64,000 bases of DNA, from positions 186,001 through 250,000 of the forward strand of contig NZ_QFBC01000008.1 in NCBI RefSeq assembly GCF_003122325.1, in the 5' to 3' direction. This DNA comes from Rhizobium album. GTDB lineage: Bacteria; Pseudomonadota; Alphaproteobacteria; Rhizobiales; Rhizobiaceae. Position 1 is the stretch's first letter. Each line of letters opens with the position of its first letter. The translations under genes were made by a program, and so were the position numbers. Positions 18,522 to 27,069 of the stretch are shown here, piece by piece. The notes below the pieces were generated by a model, which did no database searches, was not told where the DNA came from, and was given only the letters and a program-made list of their open reading frames with translations.

Positions 18522-19661
18522 TCAGGCGTTCAGCATTTCGCGGGCGATGATCAGTTGCTGGATCTGCGACGTGCCCTCATAGAGGCGGAACAGCCTGACG
18601 TCGCGGTAGAAATGTTCCACCGGATAGGCCTGCATATAACCGGCGCCGCCATGGATCTGCACCGCCCGATCGGCAACGCGGCCGACCATTTCCGAACAAA
18701 ACAGTTTCGCGCTCGCTGCCTGCTGGATGATGCGTTCGCCGGCATCGAACATACGCGCCGCCTCCAGCACCATGGAGCGACCGGCGAAAGTCTCCGTCGC
18801 ACTGTCGGCCAGCATGGCCTGGATCAGCTGGTGTTCGGCAATAGGCTTGCCGAACTGGACGCGGCTCCTGGCGAAGGCGACGCTTTCGTCGCAAAGCCTC
18901 TGCGCCGTGCCGGTGCAGACGGCGGCGATGTGGAGCCGGCCGCGGTTGAGAACCTTCATCGCCGTCTTGAAACCCTGACCCTCCCGGCCGCCGATCAAGG
19001 CATCGGAGGGAATCCGGCAATTGTCGAACATCACGTCACAGGTGCGGGTGCCACGCTGCCCCATCTTCTTGTCGACAGGCCCGAGCGACAGGCCTGGGCT
19101 GTCGGCCGGTACGATGAATGCTGACACACCCGCCGCGCCAGCCGCGCCGGTGCGGGCCATGACGGTGAAGACATCGGCCACCGGCGCGTTGGTGATATAG
19201 CGCTTGGTGCCGTTGAGCACGTAGGAATCGCCGTCCTTCACCGCCGTCGTCTTGACCGAGGCGGCGTCCGAGCCGACATCCGGCTCCGTCAGCGCGAAAG
19301 ATCCGACCACCTCGCCGCTGGCCATGCGCGGGAGCCAATAGCTTTTCTGCGCGTCGGTGCCGTCGAGAATGATGCCTTGCGCGCCGATGCCGTTGTTCGT
19401 GCCGATGACCGAGCGGAATGCCGGGGAGGTGTAGCCCAGTTCGAGGGCCACAAGCGCCTCTTCCTCCATCGTCAACCCCAACCCGCCATAGGGCTCGGGT
19501 ATCGACATGCCGAAAAGACCCATCGAGCGCATATCGTCGATGATGCCCTGGGGTATTGCGTTTTCGTCTTCGACCTGCGCTTCGGCGGGCATCAACCGCT
19601 CGCGGACGAAGCGGCGCACCGTTTCCGCAAGCGCTGCGATGAGATCACGATCCCTGATCAT
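18522..19661 (-). CDS. Acyl-CoA dehydrogenase
   Basis: 379 residues from the ATG at 19661, the standard length of the FAD-dependent family; a longer TTG frame is not supported. Three ACAD domains in order are visible: N-terminal helical part, middle beta domain with SFALTEPDVGSDAASVKT and the substrate loop, and C-terminal helical domain with QIHGGAGYMQAYPVEHFYRD. The catalytic Glu is the one in LYEGTSQIQ, about residue 362. It introduces a 2,3 double bond into an acyl-CoA and passes electrons to ETF. It is divergent from the E1 dehydrogenase gene across operator 2. The acyl group is unknown; short or branched chains are likely from the neighbouring E1 (inference). Confidence 0.93.
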   Translation of the reverse strand: MIRDRDLIAALAETVRRFVRERLMPAEAQVEDENAIPQGIIDDMRSMGLFGMSIPEPYGGLGLTMEEEALVALELGYTSPAFRSVIGTNNGIGAQGIILDGTDAQKSYWLPRMASGEVVGSFALTEPDVGSDAASVKTTAVKDGDSYVLNGTKRYITNAPVADVFTVMARTGAAGAAGVSAFIVPADSPGLSLGPVDKKMGQRGTRTCDVMFDNCRIPSDALIGGREGQGFKTAMKVLNRGRLHIAAVCTGTAQRLCDESVAFARSRVQFGKPIAEHQLIQAMLADSATETFAGRSMVLEAARMFDAGERIIQQAASAKLFCSEMVGRVADRAVQIHGGAGYMQAYPVEHFYRDVRLFRLYEGTSQIQQLIIAREMLNA

Positions 19662-19713
19662 GGATGAACTTTCACGAGATGAAGAGAGGTGGCCGAGGCT
19701 CGCACAGCTTCGT

Positions 19714-19742
19714 TTGACAATCAATCAAAATCGGAATTAATT
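19714..19742 (+). promoter_or_regulatory. Possible promoter of the E1 gene
   Basis: Perfect -35 box TTGACA (19714-19719), a 17-bp spacer and a weak -10 TTAATT (19737-19742). The -10 lies within the IclR-type operator, so a bound regulator would cover it. Confidence 0.4.
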
Positions 19743-19746
19743 TCCA
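19732..19746. promoter_or_regulatory. IclR-type palindromic operator 2
   Basis: CGGAATTAATTTCCA differs from the E. coli IclR consensus TGGAAATNATTTCCA at two positions. It lies between the divergent acyl-CoA dehydrogenase and E1 genes. Together with site 1 (17638-17652) it defines a local regulon. Confidence 0.7.
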
Positions 19747-19791
19747 TAAATGAAATTCGGAACGCTCCGACGGTCTTTTGAAAGGAAGCCC

Positions 19792-21963
19792 ATGGTCACC
19801 CAGCTGTCGATCTCGCCCAAGGCGCCATGGTTCCGTATCGAGGTGGACGAGGCGGACTGGCGGAACGAAGATGCCCGCAATCTCGTCAACTGGTATGGGC
19901 AGATGCTGCTCGTCCGGCGGTTCGAGGAGAAGTTGCTCGATCTCGAAAAGGCCGGGCTTATCCACGGCCCGGCCCATGCAAGCATCGGGCAGGAGGCCTG
20001 CGGTGTCGGCGCCATGTCGGTCCTCGGTACGGATGACAAGATCAACGGCACGCATCGGGCGCATCACCAGATGCTGGCCAAGCTGGTGAATGCCGAACTG
20101 CCGGAGAATTTCGACATCAGCCGCGATGCCTTCGCCGAGGGCATGGATACCGCCATTTATCGTCTGATGGCCGAGATCATGGGCCTGTCGCCAGGCTATT
20201 GCGGCGGCCGCGGCGGTTCGATGCATATGCGCCATGCCGATGCGGGCATTGTCGGAACTTCGGCAATCATCGGAGGAAATCCACCCCACGCCGTCGGTTA
20301 TGCACTGGCCGACAAGATGCTGGGGCGGGACGCCATATCCGTGACTTTCTTCGGCGACGGCGCAACGCTTGCCGGCACGACCTACGAAGCCATGAACATC
20401 GCCGCTGCGCAAAATCTGCCGGTGATCTTCTTCATCGAGAACAATCTTTACGGCGTCTCGACCCACATCTCGGAGGTGACCCGCGAGACGCGACTCGCGT
20501 CGCGCGGGGTCATGCTCGGCATAACCGCGATCGAATGCGACGGCATGGACGTGGTCGCCGTTCACAGGGCGATGACGGAGGCACGACGCATCATCGGCGA
20601 GACGAACGGCCCCGTCGTCATCGAGGCGCTGTGTTACCGGCATCTCCACCAGTCCGGCAGTCGCGCCGGAAGCGATTTCGGCTATCGCTCGCGCGAAGAG
20701 GAAACGGAGTGGAAGAAACGCGATCCCGTCAACCGGGCGCATGCCCGGCTGACGGCGCTCGGCCTCCTGAGCAGCGAGGCGTCCTCTCGCATCGACAGTC
20801 TGGTGACCGAACGCGTCGCGGCAGCCGCGTCACGCCTGACGGAGCCGGTGGCCGGCGGCAATACGCTGCGGATTCCCGCCCGCCTCTATCCCGATCCGGC
20901 AACGGTGGACGACGGCATTGTCGGCACGCTCGCCGAACTGCGGGGAGCCCGCTTTCTCGATCATGACAAGATGCGTGCCGGGGCGACCGAGACGCTGAAA
21001 TATGTCGCCGCCGCATCCGAAACCATCGCATCCGCGATGGCGCGCGATCCGACAATCATCGTCATGGGCGAGGATGCTCACCAGATGCGCGGCGGCGTCA
21101 GCGGATTTACCAAGGGCGCATTGGAACGCTGGCCCGAGCGCATCCTGCCGATGCCGATCGCCGAAAACGGTTTCACCGGGGTTGCGCTGGGCGCGGCGCT
21201 CAACGGCCTCCGGCCGATCGTCGAGATCATGTTCGGTGATTTCTGCTTCACGGCCGCAGACCAGATCGTCAACGGCGTCGGCAAGGTGCGGCATATGTTC
21301 GGCGGCGGTTTTCCGGTGCCGCTGGTGCTGCGGGTGCGGATTTCGCCGCATACCGGTTACGGCTCCCAGCATTCGGGCGATCCGTCGGCGCTCTTCGGCA
21401 TGTTTCCCGGCTGGCGCATCGTGATGCCGACTACGGCGTTCGACTATATCGGCCTGATGAATTCGGCCTTGCGTTGCGATGATCCTGTCGTGCTGTTCGA
21501 GCACGTCGCCTTCTACCAGCGCGAATTCGACGTGCCGGCAGGGGATCGCGACTTCTGCATCCCCTTCGGCTCCGCCCGCGTCGTGCGGCCGGGAACGGCC
21601 TGCACCGTGCTTGCGACATCCGTCATGGTCCAGAATGCTCTCGACGCAGTCGAAGAGAGCGGCATCGACGCCGAAGTCATCGATCTGCGCAATCTGGATC
21701 ATCACGGCATGGACTGGGAAACCATCGGTCGTTCGATCCGGAAGACAAATCGCGTCATTATCGCCGAGCAGACTGCCCGCCGGCTGTCGATGGGAGCGAC
21801 GTGGTGCGCCGAGATTCAAGAGCGGTTTTTCGACTATCTCGACCACGAAATCGTCAGGGTGACGGGAGGGCTGGCGGCCCCGACGGTCTCCTTGCCCCTG
21901 AACCTGGCCGCACTCGCAAACACGAACGATCTCCGCGAGGCCATGTCGAAGATGTGTCGGTAA
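19792..21963 (+). CDS. Thiamine-diphosphate-dependent 2-oxoacid/acetoin dehydrogenase E1, fused alpha and beta subunits
   Basis: 723 residues from the ATG at 19792 (AAAGGAAG upstream; an ATG at 19750 abuts the operator). Residues about 25-340 are the E1-alpha domain with the ThDP motif GDGATLAG...ENNLYG; residues about 400-723 are E1-beta with VMGEDAHQMRGGVSGFTKG, the EIMFGDF segment and the C-terminal transketolase domain. Fused alpha-beta E1 proteins are known for acetoin and branched-chain 2-oxoacid complexes. E2 and E3 genes are not in the window, so they must lie elsewhere or the enzyme acts differently. It sits divergent to the acyl-CoA dehydrogenase across an IclR-type operator. Oxidative decarboxylation of a 2-oxoacid to acyl-CoA would feed that dehydrogenase (inference). 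Confidence 0.92.
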   Translation: MVTQLSISPKAPWFRIEVDEADWRNEDARNLVNWYGQMLLVRRFEEKLLDLEKAGLIHGPAHASIGQEACGVGAMSVLGTDDKINGTHRAHHQMLAKLVNAELPENFDISRDAFAEGMDTAIYRLMAEIMGLSPGYCGGRGGSMHMRHADAGIVGTSAIIGGNPPHAVGYALADKMLGRDAISVTFFGDGATLAGTTYEAMNIAAAQNLPVIFFIENNLYGVSTHISEVTRETRLASRGVMLGITAIECDGMDVVAVHRAMTEARRIIGETNGPVVIEALCYRHLHQSGSRAGSDFGYRSREEETEWKKRDPVNRAHARLTALGLLSSEASSRIDSLVTERVAAAASRLTEPVAGGNTLRIPARLYPDPATVDDGIVGTLAELRGARFLDHDKMRAGATETLKYVAAASETIASAMARDPTIIVMGEDAHQMRGGVSGFTKGALERWPERILPMPIAENGFTGVALGAALNGLRPIVEIMFGDFCFTAADQIVNGVGKVRHMFGGGFPVPLVLRVRISPHTGYGSQHSGDPSALFGMFPGWRIVMPTTAFDYIGLMNSALRCDDPVVLFEHVAFYQREFDVPAGDRDFCIPFGSARVVRPGTACTVLATSVMVQNALDAVEESGIDAEVIDLRNLDHHGMDWETIGRSIRKTNRVIIAEQTARRLSMGATWCAEIQERFFDYLDHEIVRVTGGLAAPTVSLPLNLAALANTNDLREAMSKMCR

Positions 21964-21994
21964 GGGCATGTCTTGGGGACCGTGCGTGTCTCGA

Positions 21995-22280
21995 TATCCG
22001 CGGCATGTCATTGATGGCGCCTTCGGCCTGTGGGCGATCTTCTCGGGGCTGTTGCAGCTCGGCGCGGCCGTTCGCCGGTGGAAAACGAGCGGTGGTCAAT
22101 CGGCAGTGATTCCTGAGTGGCGGGCGGTGCGCCGTCGCAGGGGTTTTCTTTATTCTCCAGGCTCTCGGGCCTGAAGCTCCGTCGATAGCCAATATCGCAG
22201 GTTACGCCGGCGTCGATGCCTTCTATTTCCTCGTCTCAGCCGTATGGCTCGGCGTAAGCGAGTTACGGCTGAAGGCATGA
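21995..22280 (+). pseudogene. Remnant of a DUF308/HdeD-like small integral membrane protein
   Basis: Two reading frames carry the pieces. Frame 1 reads VIDGAFGLWAIFSGLLQLG then AAVRRWK; from about 22100 homology continues in the +1 frame, with SGG.CAVAGVFFILQA, SIANIAGYAGVDAFYFLVSA and SELRLKA before a stop at 22278. A TGA at 22107 interrupts the second frame. The pattern of short glycine/alanine-rich helices ending in a basic SELRxKA tail resembles the C-terminal half of DUF308 proteins. The N-terminal half is missing and the remnant abuts the E1 gene. The family call is from memory of its sequence style; the frameshift is directly visible. Confidence 0.55.
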
Positions 22281-22509
22281 CGCTGGACTGCTGCGAGAAA
22301 CTTGAATAATAAAATCAAGTTAACCGGCAAAGCGAGCCGGTCTATTTTGGATGGCATATGAATCTCCATGCGGAACGGCGTATCGTGGCCAAGCGCAATC
22401 AGAATGGCGGGGTCGTGCCTGGCCACTATCCAGGCCAGGCGATCTCCCCCGTTGCGCCGGCACGCAGCCATCCCGCGTGTTTGTCATCCTTACCGGGAGG
22501 GGCCGGGAG
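22281..22509. other. Upstream region of the AraC/PchR-like gene
   Basis: About 230 bp between the decayed membrane gene and the AraC start. It is relatively AT-rich near 22300-22330 (AATAATAAAATCAAG), a plausible promoter location. No defined -35/-10 pair stands out. Confidence 0.3.
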
Positions 22510-23433
22510 ATGACCGAGGCCATCCCGCCTGACGTCGAGCCTTCCGTCGTTGCGGCAATGGTGGAACCGGAGGAAATGCAAAGCGAATCGCGTCGCTGGC
22601 GCGAAGTCAGTCCGGGCATGTTTCTCGGCGTCACCGATCTTTCGCTGGAACGGTCGCTTGCCTATCAGAGCCGGACATTTCCCGCGATCTGCCTGTCGGT
22701 CGTGCTTGAAGGGTATGCGACCAACACGACCGAAGGCATCGAAGGTGGCTTCTGCCCGGACGAGGTATGGATCACGTCCACCGGTGAAAGCCGGGCAACG
22801 AGCATGACGATCCATCCGGACCACCCCGTGCGCGTGGTGGAACTGCTGCTGACCCCGGCCTGGGTCGAGCACAATCTGCCTGCCATGAAGGACGATCCGA
22901 CGTTCGAGGCCATGCAGCGCGCCATGCGGCAGCCGGTGATGATCCGCCGGCATCCGCTCGATGCGCGGTTGCGGCAGATCGCATGGTCCGTGCTCAATCC
23001 GTCGGCGGTCGGCGCCTTCATCAACGTGCATCTCGATGCCAGCGCGATGAGCCTGCTCGGTTTTCTGGCGGAAGCGTTCAGGCCATCCGAGGTTGCGGCC
23101 ACAGCCAGCCTTACGGCGAGATCGCTGGAACGCATGCTGGAGATCCGGCGGCATATCGATGCCAATGCCGCGGCCATCGATTCGCTTGCCGCGCTCGCTG
23201 CCGGCTTCGCCATCAGCCAGAGCAAGCTCAAGCAGGATTTCCAGCGCGCCTTCGGCGCCAGCGCCCGGGAGTACCTTCTGGAACGGCGTCTCCTGATCGG
23301 CCGCAATGCCATCCTGCGCGACGGCCTGAGTATTGCAGAAGCGGCCTACAGGGCGGGCTACCAGCACCCGGCCAACTTCACTTCCGCCTTTACCAGGCAT
23401 TTTGGTTATCCGCCTAGCCGATTGAAATCTTGA
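22510..23433 (+). CDS. AraC family transcriptional regulator, PchR-like
   Basis: 307 residues from the ATG at 22510, with GGGAGG and GGGAG upstream; the open frame extends 53 codons further but reads as non-coding. The C-terminal AraC HTH is clear: IDSLAALAAGFAISQSKLKQ, FQRAFGASAREYLLERRL, and EAAYRAGYQHPANFTSAF followed by FGYPPSRLKS. The N-terminal half lacks a cupin signature but resembles PchR/YbtA-type siderophore-responsive activators. It is 118 bp upstream of a TonB-dependent receptor gene on the same strand, the usual partner of such activators, which sense the imported ferric siderophore. Confidence 0.88.
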   Translation: MTEAIPPDVEPSVVAAMVEPEEMQSESRRWREVSPGMFLGVTDLSLERSLAYQSRTFPAICLSVVLEGYATNTTEGIEGGFCPDEVWITSTGESRATSMTIHPDHPVRVVELLLTPAWVEHNLPAMKDDPTFEAMQRAMRQPVMIRRHPLDARLRQIAWSVLNPSAVGAFINVHLDASAMSLLGFLAEAFRPSEVAATASLTARSLERMLEIRRHIDANAAAIDSLAALAAGFAISQSKLKQDFQRAFGASAREYLLERRLLIGRNAILRDGLSIAEAAYRAGYQHPANFTSAFTRHFGYPPSRLKS

Positions 23434-23551
23434 ACGATTTTAAACTGGATAAGAATCGTAAGCTTTTTGTCGAAACGCATAAGCCGACCGCCTCGACCCT
23501 CCCTTCCGCCATGACGATAATCCGCGCCAAATCGGGTTAGGGGATTGATCG

Positions 23552-25726
23552 ATGAAGACTGCTATCGGCTTTGCCGTGCTTCTGGCTGGCGTCAGCCAGC
23601 CTGTTCTCGTTCGGGCGCAGGAGGCTGCCGGCGAAACGGTTCTGAAACCGATTCTCGTAACGGCGGAAAAACGCACGGCCGAAAGCAAGGACGTGCCGGC
23701 CAGCATTGTGGTGAAGACGGGCGAAGCGCTGTCCCTGCGCAAGACGAAGCGTCGCGACGATGCGATTGCCGCCGAGCCGAATGCCCAGACGGGTGCGGTC
23801 ACGGCAAAGCTCTATACGTCCTTCACTGCCATCCGCGGCGTCGGCTCTGCCCTCATCGAAAGCGATCCCTCGGTCGGCATCTATGTCGATGGCATCGGTA
23901 TCGGCAATGCCCAGGCGCATAGCGGCACACTGCTCGATGTCGACCGCATCGAGATTTTGCGCGGGCCGCAGGGAACGCTTTACGGCCGCAACAATATTGC
24001 CGGCTCGGTCAACATCATTTCCAACCTTCCCGATCCAGACGTTACCGGCGGAGAGGTGGGGGTGGACTTCGGCCGTTTCGGCACGCTGGGCACCACGGCT
24101 GTCTTCAACACGCCGATCGGGGAGAGTGGCTGGGCGGCGCGCGGAGCCTTGTCGGCCTCGAAAACGGACGGTTTTCTTCACTCGACAGTGGATGGCAGGG
24201 ATCTTGACGGCGGCAAGGATATACATGGCCGCTTCAGCGTCGCCGGCGACATCACCGACAATCTCGAATTCCTCGGCATCGTGGATGTCGAGCGCCAGGT
24301 GCTGGACGGCGAGATGTTCGGCATGCCGGAGGCGGATTTCCTGAGGGGCCGGCGCGGCGTTGCGGTCGATGATCCGACACGCATCGACAGCGACCTCGCC
24401 ACCGTCTCGGGTCAGTTGACCTACCGGCTCGACAATGGCGACAGCATCGTCTCGATCACCGGATTCCAGAAAAGTGCGGTGGGCGTGAAAGGAAACGGCT
24501 TCCCGCTCGGCTATTTCGCTGCCTATGACGGGCTGTTCCAGTCCTTCGGTTTCCCGGATTTCCGCTACCGCGCGGAAAATCCGTTCGACAGCGATTATCG
24601 CCAGTGGTCGCAGGAGCTACGCTACATTTCGGAAGACAACGAACGTTTCAACTGGGTCGCCGGCCTCTATGGCGAGTTCTCCGAGGCCTCGCGTATCTAC
24701 GGTGCGAACAGCACCTTCACGGGTGGCGAGGCGACACTTTCGACCCGCGGCGACACGGATACGGTTTCGCTCTCCGTCTTCGCGGACGGCACCTACGCGC
24801 TGAACGACCAGTGGAAGCTTTACAGCGGCCTACGCGTCGGCCATGACCGTAAGACCTTCGACTACGATTTCACGGCCAATACCGCCGCCCAGCTTCTCGG
24901 CCTTACGGGAACCTTCGCACCAGGTTACAACGCGAAGCTTTCCGAAACCTACGTCACGCCGCGTCTCGGCCTGCAGTTCGAGCCGATGGAGGGGCTGAAC
25001 CTCTATGGCGGCGTTTCCAGCGGCTACAAGTCGGGTGGCTTCAATTCCGGCTTCGTCGGCCTGGGCGACGAGGGCGCCTACGATTCGGAGCGTGTCGTCA
25101 GCTACGAGCTCGGCCTGAAATCGGCAACGCTCGACGACCGGCTCAAGGTGGAGGCGTCGGTTTTCTATATCGATTGGCGCGACCAGCAGGTTCAGGGTTT
25201 CAATGCGCTGACAGGGGCAACGCCGATTTCCAACGCGTCGCGCAGCGAGTCCTGGGGCGGCGAACTGTCCGTTGCCTATGACGTTGACGATCACTGGTCG
25301 CTGATGGCCGCCGCCGGTTATGCGGATGCGACCTACAAGGACTTCCGCAACGCCCGCGCGCTCGATGGTTCCGGCACCGTCGATGTCAGCGGCAACCAGC
25401 AGCAATTCGTCTCGCGCTTCACCGGTTCGGCGGGCCTCGCCTACCAGTGGGAGACCGGATGGCACGATCTCGTCGGCAAGGTCGGCGTGAACTACCGCTA
25501 CCGCTCAAGCTATTATTTCGATGTCCAGAACACGATCCGCCAGAAGGGTTATGGCCTCCTGGACGCCTATGCCGGCCTGGAGAACGACCGTTATGCGGCC
25601 TATCTCTTCGCCAAGAATATCGGTGATGTCGACTATCGCATCGTCGCCGCCGATCTCGGCACCGGCAGGCTGGTCTCGCCCGGAGACCCGTTGACCTTCG
25701 GCGGCAGCTTCAAGGTCAAGTTCTGA
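23552..25726 (+). CDS. TonB-dependent outer-membrane receptor 1
   Basis: 724 residues. Signal peptide of about 22 residues (MKTAIGFAVLLAGVSQPVLV, then RAQE), TonB box-like KPILVTAEKR at residues 32-41, plug domain with VDRIEILRGPQGTLYGRNNIAGSVNI (about 130-155), and a 22-strand barrel ending in the canonical aromatic KVKF. The receptor binds a ligand such as a ferric siderophore at the cell surface and imports it with TonB energy. The PchR-like activator directly upstream and the FecBCDE-type genes 3 kb downstream support an iron-chelate role. Start ATG preceded by TAGGGGATT. Confidence 0.93.
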   Translation: MKTAIGFAVLLAGVSQPVLVRAQEAAGETVLKPILVTAEKRTAESKDVPASIVVKTGEALSLRKTKRRDDAIAAEPNAQTGAVTAKLYTSFTAIRGVGSALIESDPSVGIYVDGIGIGNAQAHSGTLLDVDRIEILRGPQGTLYGRNNIAGSVNIISNLPDPDVTGGEVGVDFGRFGTLGTTAVFNTPIGESGWAARGALSASKTDGFLHSTVDGRDLDGGKDIHGRFSVAGDITDNLEFLGIVDVERQVLDGEMFGMPEADFLRGRRGVAVDDPTRIDSDLATVSGQLTYRLDNGDSIVSITGFQKSAVGVKGNGFPLGYFAAYDGLFQSFGFPDFRYRAENPFDSDYRQWSQELRYISEDNERFNWVAGLYGEFSEASRIYGANSTFTGGEATLSTRGDTDTVSLSVFADGTYALNDQWKLYSGLRVGHDRKTFDYDFTANTAAQLLGLTGTFAPGYNAKLSETYVTPRLGLQFEPMEGLNLYGGVSSGYKSGGFNSGFVGLGDEGAYDSERVVSYELGLKSATLDDRLKVEASVFYIDWRDQQVQGFNALTGATPISNASRSESWGGELSVAYDVDDHWSLMAAAGYADATYKDFRNARALDGSGTVDVSGNQQQFVSRFTGSAGLAYQWETGWHDLVGKVGVNYRYRSSYYFDVQNTIRQKGYGLLDAYAGLENDRYAAYLFAKNIGDVDYRIVAADLGTGRLVSPGDPLTFGGSFKVKF

Positions 25727-25733
25727 GCAGCCG

Positions 25734-26009
25734 ATGAGAGGGCACACAACAGGCGTGCCGGACCAACGGGAACGCGATGTTGCCGGCAGCGGTGCTGCCG
25801 GCCGTCTGTGGTCGCTCAAAACGGGCAGGCGTGGTCGAACGGGGCTCGTCATGGCGACGGCCACCGCCGCCGTGGTGCTGGTCGCGCTCGCCATGGGCGC
25901 ATTGGTTGTCCTGGATCGGGAGATGGCGCTGTTCTGGTCCGCCAGGTCTCCTGGGCGCGGTTGTTCTGTCCTTATGAGACGTCGATGGGTGTTCGAGGGC
26001 AGGCAAGGC
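25734..26009 (+). other. Short open frame with one membrane-like segment, possible gene fragment
   Basis: An ATG frame opens 8 bp after the receptor stop and runs to 26117, overlapping the end of the convergent iclR gene. Residues about 38-60 form a hydrophobic stretch (TGLVMATATAAVVLVALAMG) after a basic region, like the first helix of a membrane protein. Beyond residue 70 the reading looks non-coding. It may be the truncated start of a membrane gene that once followed the receptor. I do not recognise it, and the ribosome binding site is weak. Confidence 0.25.
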
Positions 26010-26816
26010 TCACCCGGTATGCTGCGCTACGGCCTGGCCACCATTCGTCTCCTTGTTGACGGCGTTTGCGGCATACAGGAGAGCATGGCGATCCTCCAGC
26101 GTGCGCAGTTGGCCTAGGTCCGTGACCGTGGTCATGACGCACACCAGCTCGTTCTGCGCGTCGAAGACCGGCGCTGCCTGTCCGGTCACGCCCGACAGCA
26201 GGTGACTGGTCAATTCGGCCCATCTGGTCTCTCGGATCGATAAAAGCAGGTCGTTTTTGGCCGCCGTTCCCCTGAAATGCGAGGGTTGAAGGCGCCGTGC
26301 CTTGCCGATCGTCTCTTTTGGCAAAAAAGCCTGAAACATCAGGCCGCAGGCGGTGTTGTCGATTGGAAGGACATCGCCCAGTCCAAGTGAACTGATCGAG
26401 AAATACGCGCTACGATACCACCTGACCAGCACGGGGCCCCTGTCGGTCCAGATCGCCACGCCGCCGCTGACCGCGTGCTTGCGCGCGAGTTCCTTCATGT
26501 GACGTGCGGCGATTTCGACGGGCTCGATCCGCTTCAGGGCGCTGACACCGATATTGAGCGCAGTGGAACCCAGGTCGTAAAGCCCGGTCGCCGCGTCCTG
26601 TGTGGCGAGCCCCTCCTTGATGAGGCTTTGCATGTAGCGGTGGGCCGTCGACAGGCCCGTGCCGGTCTCCCGCGCAAGCAGGCTGAGGGCCAGGGGGCCG
26701 GGGGCCGCGGCAAGCGCGTTGAGAAAGCGGGCAGCGATGGAAATGGATTGGATCGTTCCAGATCGCTTGGCGGTCGGCGCCTCGTCGGGCGCTTGGGAAG
26801 AGGAGCTTTGACGCAC
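26010..26816 (-). CDS. IclR family transcriptional regulator (iron-uptake region)
   Basis: 268 residues from the GTG at 26816, chosen because AGAAGG lies about 8 bp upstream; the frame stays open to 27146 but that extension is Arg-rich and not family-like. N-terminal winged HTH: TIQSISIAARFLNALA, then LSLLARETGTGLSTAHRYMQSLIKEGL. The effector domain contains NTACGLMFQAFLPKETIG and the C-terminal GVTGQAAPVFDAQNELVCVM strand. It lies between the two TonB receptors and is divergent from the second one, over a region with three GGAACT repeats. IclR regulators of siderophore receptors are uncommon, so its effector is hard to guess. Confidence 0.85.
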   Translation of the reverse strand: MRQSSSSQAPDEAPTAKRSGTIQSISIAARFLNALAAAPGPLALSLLARETGTGLSTAHRYMQSLIKEGLATQDAATGLYDLGSTALNIGVSALKRIEPVEIAARHMKELARKHAVSGGVAIWTDRGPVLVRWYRSAYFSISSLGLGDVLPIDNTACGLMFQAFLPKETIGKARRLQPSHFRGTAAKNDLLLSIRETRWAELTSHLLSGVTGQAAPVFDAQNELVCVMTTVTDLGQLRTLEDRHALLYAANAVNKETNGGQAVAQHTG

Positions 26817-27011
26817 GTGCTTTACCTTCTGGCGTGATGGCCGCGACAGTCCGTCAGCTGCATGCCGCCGCTCCCGGTTCGCCGGGAAGATAGAGGCCGC
26901 GTCGCGATCCATCAACAGTGATCGAGCGGCGGCGGCACGCCGTTGCACGCGGGCAACAGATTGGCCCGGATTTTTTCGCGGATGGAATTGCATGCGACAG
27001 CGATATTGAAA

Positions 27012-27059
27012 TGCGGAACTCATTCTGTAATGTGGAACTTGACTAGGCCCCACGGAACT
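27012..27059. promoter_or_regulatory. GGAACT direct repeats between iclR and TonB receptor 2
   Basis: GGAACT occurs at 27015-27020, 27034-27039 and 27054-27059, spaced 19 and 20 bp, near two helical turns. The first copy is also half of an imperfect palindrome, TGCGGAA-N4-TTCTGTA (27012-27029). This is a candidate binding site for the adjacent IclR protein. Confidence 0.4.
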
Positions 27060-27069
27060 GAAGGCAATC

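Noticed and set aside
27043-27069. Extension of TonB receptor 2 to regain a signal peptide
   Set aside because: Only nine codons are open between the TGA at 27040 and GTG 27070, and they contain no start codon or hydrophobic segment.
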